This document shows positions 60,545 to 64,000 of a DNA stretch of 64,000 nt, piece by piece. The DNA is from Murimonas intestini (GTDB lineage: Bacteria; Bacillota; Clostridia; Lachnospirales; Lachnospiraceae). Where the stretch lies: positions 94,950-158,949 of the forward strand of contig NZ_JANKBI010000014.1 in NCBI RefSeq assembly GCF_024622195.1. Reading direction: 5' to 3'. The position numbers and the translations under genes were made by a program. Within the stretch, counting starts at the first letter, position 1, and each line of letters starts with the position of its first letter. Under the pieces are notes generated by a model, which saw only the letters and a program-made list of their open reading frames with translations, searched no databases and was not told the DNA's origin.

Positions 60545-61378
60545 TTATCCTTTTACGGCTCCGCCGATAGTCAGAGCTTTTTCTACTTGTTCGCTGAATA
60601 TGGCATATATTATGATAGTAGGTATGCTTGCCATAACAAGACAGGCTCCCATAGCTCCCCATTCCGTAGAGTGCTCCCCTGTAAACGCAGCCAGCCCTAC
60701 AGGCAGCGTCTTCACTGCATCATTGCTGATAAAGACAGAGGCTACTGTATACTCATTCCACACACCCAGAAATACAAAGGTAACGGCAGTGGCTATCGCC
60801 GGTTTCACAAGAGGCATGAGGATCTGGAAAAAGGAACGGTACACACTTGCCCCGTCAATAAATGCTGATTCCTCCATCTCTTTTGGCAGTGATCTGAAGG
60901 ATGTGGCTATGATCATGCTGGCAAAGGATACATTAAAGGCAATGTAGGGTATGATCAATGCAAAATATGTATTTGACATATGGAGCTGGCGTACCAGAAT
61001 GGCCAGAGGGATGATGATTACCTGGATTGGAATGAAAAGTCCCATCATCAGGTATGTGGCCGCTGTATTTTTCAGTTTCCAGCGCATCCTGGTAGTTCCG
61101 TATGCAAAGGGAACTGCCAGCACCATGACTCCCGCTATGGAGACAAGTGTGACAATAATGCTGTTTTTGTAGTAGCCCAGAATATTAAAAGCGCTGACTG
61201 CTGTCTTATAATTTTCAAACAGCGGATGTTCCGGGAAGCCGAACGGATTTAAAAAGAATATCTCATCATTTGTCTTCAGGGAATAAAACAGCAGGTAAAT
61301 TAAAGGATAGATACAGACCAGGGCAAATAGAAGCAATGCCGCGGTTATGATCACTGTCTTTGCTTTCTGTTTCATCAC
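60545..61378 (-). CDS. carbohydrate ABC transporter permease, MalG type
   Basis: A 277-residue inner-membrane subunit with six helices. The EAA loop reads EMEESAFIDGASVYRSFFQI, contacting an ATPase. A typical N-terminus is VIITAALLLFALVCIYPLIY. It pairs with the MalF-type permease upstream. No ATPase gene is in the operon, so a shared MsmK-like ATPase elsewhere is expected. 6 nt separate it from the GH95 gene. Confidence 0.95.
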   Translation of the reverse strand: MMKQKAKTVIITAALLLFALVCIYPLIYLLFYSLKTNDEIFFLNPFGFPEHPLFENYKTAVSAFNILGYYKNSIIVTLVSIAGVMVLAVPFAYGTTRMRWKLKNTAATYLMMGLFIPIQVIIIPLAILVRQLHMSNTYFALIIPYIAFNVSFASMIIATSFRSLPKEMEESAFIDGASVYRSFFQILMPLVKPAIATAVTFVFLGVWNEYTVASVFISNDAVKTLPVGLAAFTGEHSTEWGAMGACLVMASIPTIIIYAIFSEQVEKALTIGGAVKG

Positions 61379-61387
61379 GGTTTCCTC

Positions 61388-62269
61388 CTATAAATTATCT
61401 TCCCGTGAGGAGAAGATTTTATTGATTATGACTGTTGCCAGAAGGCATTGGAGTACCAGGATGATAGCAGAGGCACATCCATACCCAAACTCACCTATAG
61501 TGAAGGCATTGCGGAAGGTCATATATGTCAGCGTGTATGTAGAAGTGCCGGGACCTCCTTTGGTGAGCAGGTTCATGTGTGCGAAAGCATTCAGGCCTCC
61601 GGTGATGGCAAATACCACACACATCCTGTATGTATCCTTTAAAAGAGGAAGAATGATCCTTGTATTCACTTTCCAGTCTGATGCGCCGTCAATCTTAGCC
61701 GCTTCCAGATAATCTTCAGGGATGGCCTTTGCCCCTGCATAGATAATAGCAAACTGATATCCTGTATACTGCCACACATTGACAAATGTCACAGCAAAAA
61801 TAGCCAGGTTCATATTAGAAAGCCAGTCCTGCCTGTAGCTGATTCCCAGCGCCTCAAAAATATTGTTAATAAGGCCAAACTCCGGATTGTAGATAGCACT
61901 CCACAGCTGACAGACTACTGTGACAGACAGCACTACCGGAATAAAAAAGGCTGTCTTAAAAAAGCGTTTGCCCCTGATCTTATGATTCATCATAGCAAAT
62001 GTCAGGAGGGTGGCCAGCCCCACCTGGACTGTCACCAGAATGACGGCAAAGATCAGGCCGTTTTTGAGTGACTCATAGAACAGGTCATCTGCAAAAAGCT
62101 CTTTGTAATTTGCAAGACCTGTAAAAACTGCTGTATTCAGCCCGTCCCATTCAAAAAAGCTCCTGTAAGCAGTCTGCAGGATGGGATAAAATACGAATAC
62201 TGTAAACACGATTATGGTAGGCAATGTAAAAAAACAGATTGCCTTTTTATTTCCCAGCATTTTGTTCAT
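61388..62269 (-). CDS. carbohydrate ABC transporter permease, MalF type
   Basis: A 293-residue six-helix permease with the EAA loop DYLEAAKIDGASDWKVNTRI. It begins with a helix KAICFFTLPTIIVFTVFVFY. It is the first permease after the solute-binding protein; MITE copy E lies in the 118-nt gap between the two. Confidence 0.95.
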   Translation of the reverse strand: MNKMLGNKKAICFFTLPTIIVFTVFVFYPILQTAYRSFFEWDGLNTAVFTGLANYKELFADDLFYESLKNGLIFAVILVTVQVGLATLLTFAMMNHKIRGKRFFKTAFFIPVVLSVTVVCQLWSAIYNPEFGLINNIFEALGISYRQDWLSNMNLAIFAVTFVNVWQYTGYQFAIIYAGAKAIPEDYLEAAKIDGASDWKVNTRIILPLLKDTYRMCVVFAITGGLNAFAHMNLLTKGGPGTSTYTLTYMTFRNAFTIGEFGYGCASAIILVLQCLLATVIINKIFSSREDNL

Positions 62270-62336
62270 AGCGCTTCTCCTCTGATTAAGAGAGCCGCTG
62301 CATTTTTGGCAGCGGCCCTGTATTTCTCTATTCTGC

Positions 62337-62388
62337 GCAACTGTTCAGTACCTTCACAGTTACATGCACAGACCTGCTGAATAGTTAC
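62337..62388. mobile_element. MITE copy E (52-bp short form)
   Basis: Runs from GCAACTGTTCAG to CTGAATAGTTAC and is flanked by TATTCTGC (62329-62336) and TATTCTAC (62389-62396), 7 of 8 matching. It is nearly identical to copy F. The last base of the solute-binding protein stop codon (TAG) is the first base of the element, so the stop was regenerated by the insertion. It lies within the operon, before the permease genes. Confidence 0.9.
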
Positions 62389-63773
62389 TATTCTACGGTC
62401 TTTTCAATGGCCTTATCCAGATTAGCTGTGAAATCTGCCGCGGATTCACCTACCAGGAATTTCTGCATCTCTTCTGTAAAAATAGTTGCAAATTTTGTAT
62501 TTGGCAGAGTGTGCAGGAATTTTGTATCATAGGTATATTCATTCACTACACCAAGAAGCTTCTGTGAAATAGGATCAAGTTCATTGTCCAGGGTCAGAAC
62601 ATCTGATTTAAGCGGTGTAGTCACAAGTCCTTTTGCCTGATACTGGGCTGCCTCACGGTAATATCCAAAGAGGAAAGCGATCTTGGCTGCCAGTTCCGGG
62701 TCCTTTGCTGAAGCCGTCACTGCCATTCCATTTGTATCTCCTCCGCCTGTCATGCAGAATTCGTTAACTGCTTCACTGCCGGCGTCAGCTGTGGGATAGG
62801 CAGCCATGATATCCACTTTTCCTGCCATAGGCTCGATCACGTCACCTGTATACCAGCTGCCGTTTAACATCATCGCAGCCTTACCTTCTTTAAAAAGGGC
62901 TGAAGCAGTATCAAAATCTGTATTTGTAACTCCGTCCTGGAAAATACCTGCCTGTATCAGTTCTTCGATTTTCCCCACTGCTTTCTGGATACCCTCATCT
63001 GATGCCTTAACCTCACCCTTTGATAAGGCATAGCATCCTCCCGGCACCTCTTTTACTGCAAAGCTGTCAAAGAATGCACCTAACGGCCATGGCTCTTTTC
63101 CAAACATTGCCATAGGAATGATATCTTTTTCTCTGAATGCCTTCACTGCTGCCAGCAGCTCATCATAGTTTTCCGGGACTTTGATGTTATTTTCTTCAAA
63201 AAGCTCATTGTTATAGTACCAGAGGATCGGTGAGATACTGCCTATCTGGAAATGGTACATATGGCCGTCCGGGGCATAAAGGGTGTTCTGCATAATAGAG
63301 TCATTATAATAATCAGCAAGGCGGAACTTTTCTATGTATTCATCCAGCGGGATGATACTGCCGCTCTCCGCCAGCACACTGATCGTCCCTGAATCCACCA
63401 TCAGGATCTCCGGCAGATCCCCTGTAGCTGCCCTTGTCTTGATGGTCTGTCCCCCATCTGAAGGATATGTCTCAAATTCCAGCGTCACATTGGGATATTT
63501 TTCTTTTATTTTTTCAGCCGCGTAGTCTGCAAAAACAGTATTATCCCCTCCATAATATGTGCAGACCCTGAAAACCGCCTCCGTCTCATCCACTTCCGGA
63601 GCCAGCAGATCCAGCGGGCTTACAGTCTGGGAAGCATTCTCCCCTGCCGCCTCTGTTGCCTCTGCCGCAGTTTCTGCAGCCGCCTCTGTGCCCTCTGACG
63701 CCTCAGCTGTAGCCGTCATACCCAATACCATAGCTGCCGCCATAGCCATACTCATCACTTTTTTCAGTTTCAT
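62388..63773 (-). CDS. extracellular carbohydrate-binding protein of ABC transporter
   Basis: A 461-residue family 1 solute-binding protein. An N-terminal signal peptide (VMSMAMAAAMVLGMTATAEA) is followed by an Ala/Glu/Thr-rich linker and then the bilobal domain (AVFRVCTYYGGDNTVFADYA to the C-terminus). The region where lipoproteins of this family have a Cys reads GMTATA, so there is no lipobox. The protein may be released by signal peptidase I or held by another route. First gene of the operon; an extended -10 promoter precedes it. Confidence 0.92.
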   Translation of the reverse strand: MKLKKVMSMAMAAAMVLGMTATAEASEGTEAAAETAAEATEAAGENASQTVSPLDLLAPEVDETEAVFRVCTYYGGDNTVFADYAAEKIKEKYPNVTLEFETYPSDGGQTIKTRAATGDLPEILMVDSGTISVLAESGSIIPLDEYIEKFRLADYYNDSIMQNTLYAPDGHMYHFQIGSISPILWYYNNELFEENNIKVPENYDELLAAVKAFREKDIIPMAMFGKEPWPLGAFFDSFAVKEVPGGCYALSKGEVKASDEGIQKAVGKIEELIQAGIFQDGVTNTDFDTASALFKEGKAAMMLNGSWYTGDVIEPMAGKVDIMAAYPTADAGSEAVNEFCMTGGGDTNGMAVTASAKDPELAAKIAFLFGYYREAAQYQAKGLVTTPLKSDVLTLDNELDPISQKLLGVVNEYTYDTKFLHTLPNTKFATIFTEEMQKFLVGESAADFTANLDKAIEKTVE

Positions 63774-63833
63774 GATTGTCCTCCTTTTGTCTATCCCTGT
63801 TTCTCACGGGCATCTCTTTGTTTTGATGGGTTT

Positions 63834-63842
63834 ATTTTAGCA
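63834..63842 (-). promoter_or_regulatory. extended -10 promoter of the glycan operon
   Basis: On the minus strand TGCTAAAAT (TGn then TAAAAT) lies about 65 nt before the solute-binding protein start, behind a GGAGG site. No clear -35 box was found. The region 63850-64000 shows G-rich repeats (GGCGGGAGG twice) but no gene I can support. Confidence 0.5.
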
Positions 63843-64000
63843 TGTTCCTGAGGGGGACTACTAGGACTGAACGTGCATTAGGAGGGAAAAAACAGGACAA
63901 GCAGGTTAAAATTGCTGTTTAGATGATTAGGGGCGGGAGGGACGCTTTGCATTTTAGGCAGTGAATCAGCATGAGGGACAGGCGGGCGGGAGGATTCGTG

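Noticed and set aside
1..64000. tRNA or rRNA genes in intergenic gaps
   Set aside because: I looked for T-arm GTTCGAAT-like and cloverleaf patterns in the larger gaps and saw none. A tRNA search program would be needed to exclude them fully.

Overview
The window is a 64-kb chromosomal piece of a Gram-positive, probably spore-forming Clostridium-type bacterium, most likely a gut Lachnospiraceae; I cannot name the genus. Supporting evidence: type III glutamine synthetases, a PASTA-domain Ser/Thr kinase with its PP2C phosphatase, an FtsEX / M23 hydrolase / S41 protease cluster, class II fructose-bisphosphate aldolase, a MurE with the DNPR motif of meso-diaminopimelate ligases, a small Spo0E-family protein, AGGAGG-type ribosome binding sites, and an Asn-rich Rho. 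Almost all genes lie on the minus strand. The plus-strand exceptions are the three-gene ADP-ribosylation/redox block (4.4-6.9 kb) and a CBS-domain membrane protein (20.8-22.1 kb). No rRNA, tRNA, CRISPR array or complete insertion sequence was seen.

Layout, left to right. 0-3.7 kb: a DUF2156 protein cut by the window edge, an ABC exporter and glmM. 3.8-7.9 kb: an HxlR regulator, a zinc macrodomain gene overlapping a SirTM-type sirtuin gene, an Fe-S flavoprotein, and a MerR regulator fused to a methyltransferase. 8.1-12.1 kb: dCTP deaminase, diguanylate cyclase, an acetyltransferase and a P-loop kinase. 12.3-18.2 kb: prfA-prmC-yqhQ, rpmE, rho (with a repetitive Asn/Ser/Gly insertion) and a small membrane protein. 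18.4-23.1 kb: a repeat-rich wall-anchored protein, the CBS protein and a degenerate sigma-like protein with a His/Cys tail. 23.1-30.5 kb: ctpA, an M23 hydrolase, ftsX, ftsE, a PucR-type regulator, YitT and a TagA-type glycosyltransferase. 30.7-39.5 kb: a nitrogen region with amtB, a PII gene, corA and two type III glutamine synthetases flanking lgt. 39.5-43.8 kb: fba, a lipid kinase, the Spo0E-like gene, ychF and thiN. 43.8-57.0 kb: the conserved rpe-rsgA-prkC-prpC-rlmN-rsmB-yugP-fmt-def-priA-murE block. 57.3-63.8 kb: a glycan operon of solute-binding protein, two permeases, a GH95 fucosidase-type hydrolase and a CE7-type esterase.

The main unannotated signal is a family of small, non-coding, palindromic elements. 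Six copies (40-132 bp) share terminal inverted repeats of about 12 bp (GTAACTRTTCAG), and every copy is flanked by an 8-bp direct repeat: three exact, three with one mismatch. This is the signature of a MITE moved by a transposase that is not in this window. Copies sit at stop codons (dcd, ctpA, the solute-binding protein) or in 5' leaders (PII gene, diguanylate cyclase), and one copy now encodes the last four residues and stop codon of CtpA.

Other points of interest: the SirTM/macrodomain pair lacks its usual GcvH-L and lipoate-ligase partners. The leaders of the PII-amtB operon and of the second glutamine synthetase share an identical 16-nt hairpin arm, which suggests common attenuation control. 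Rho and PrkC both carry long low-complexity segments. The sigma-like protein has lost region 4. The solute-binding protein has no lipobox cysteine.
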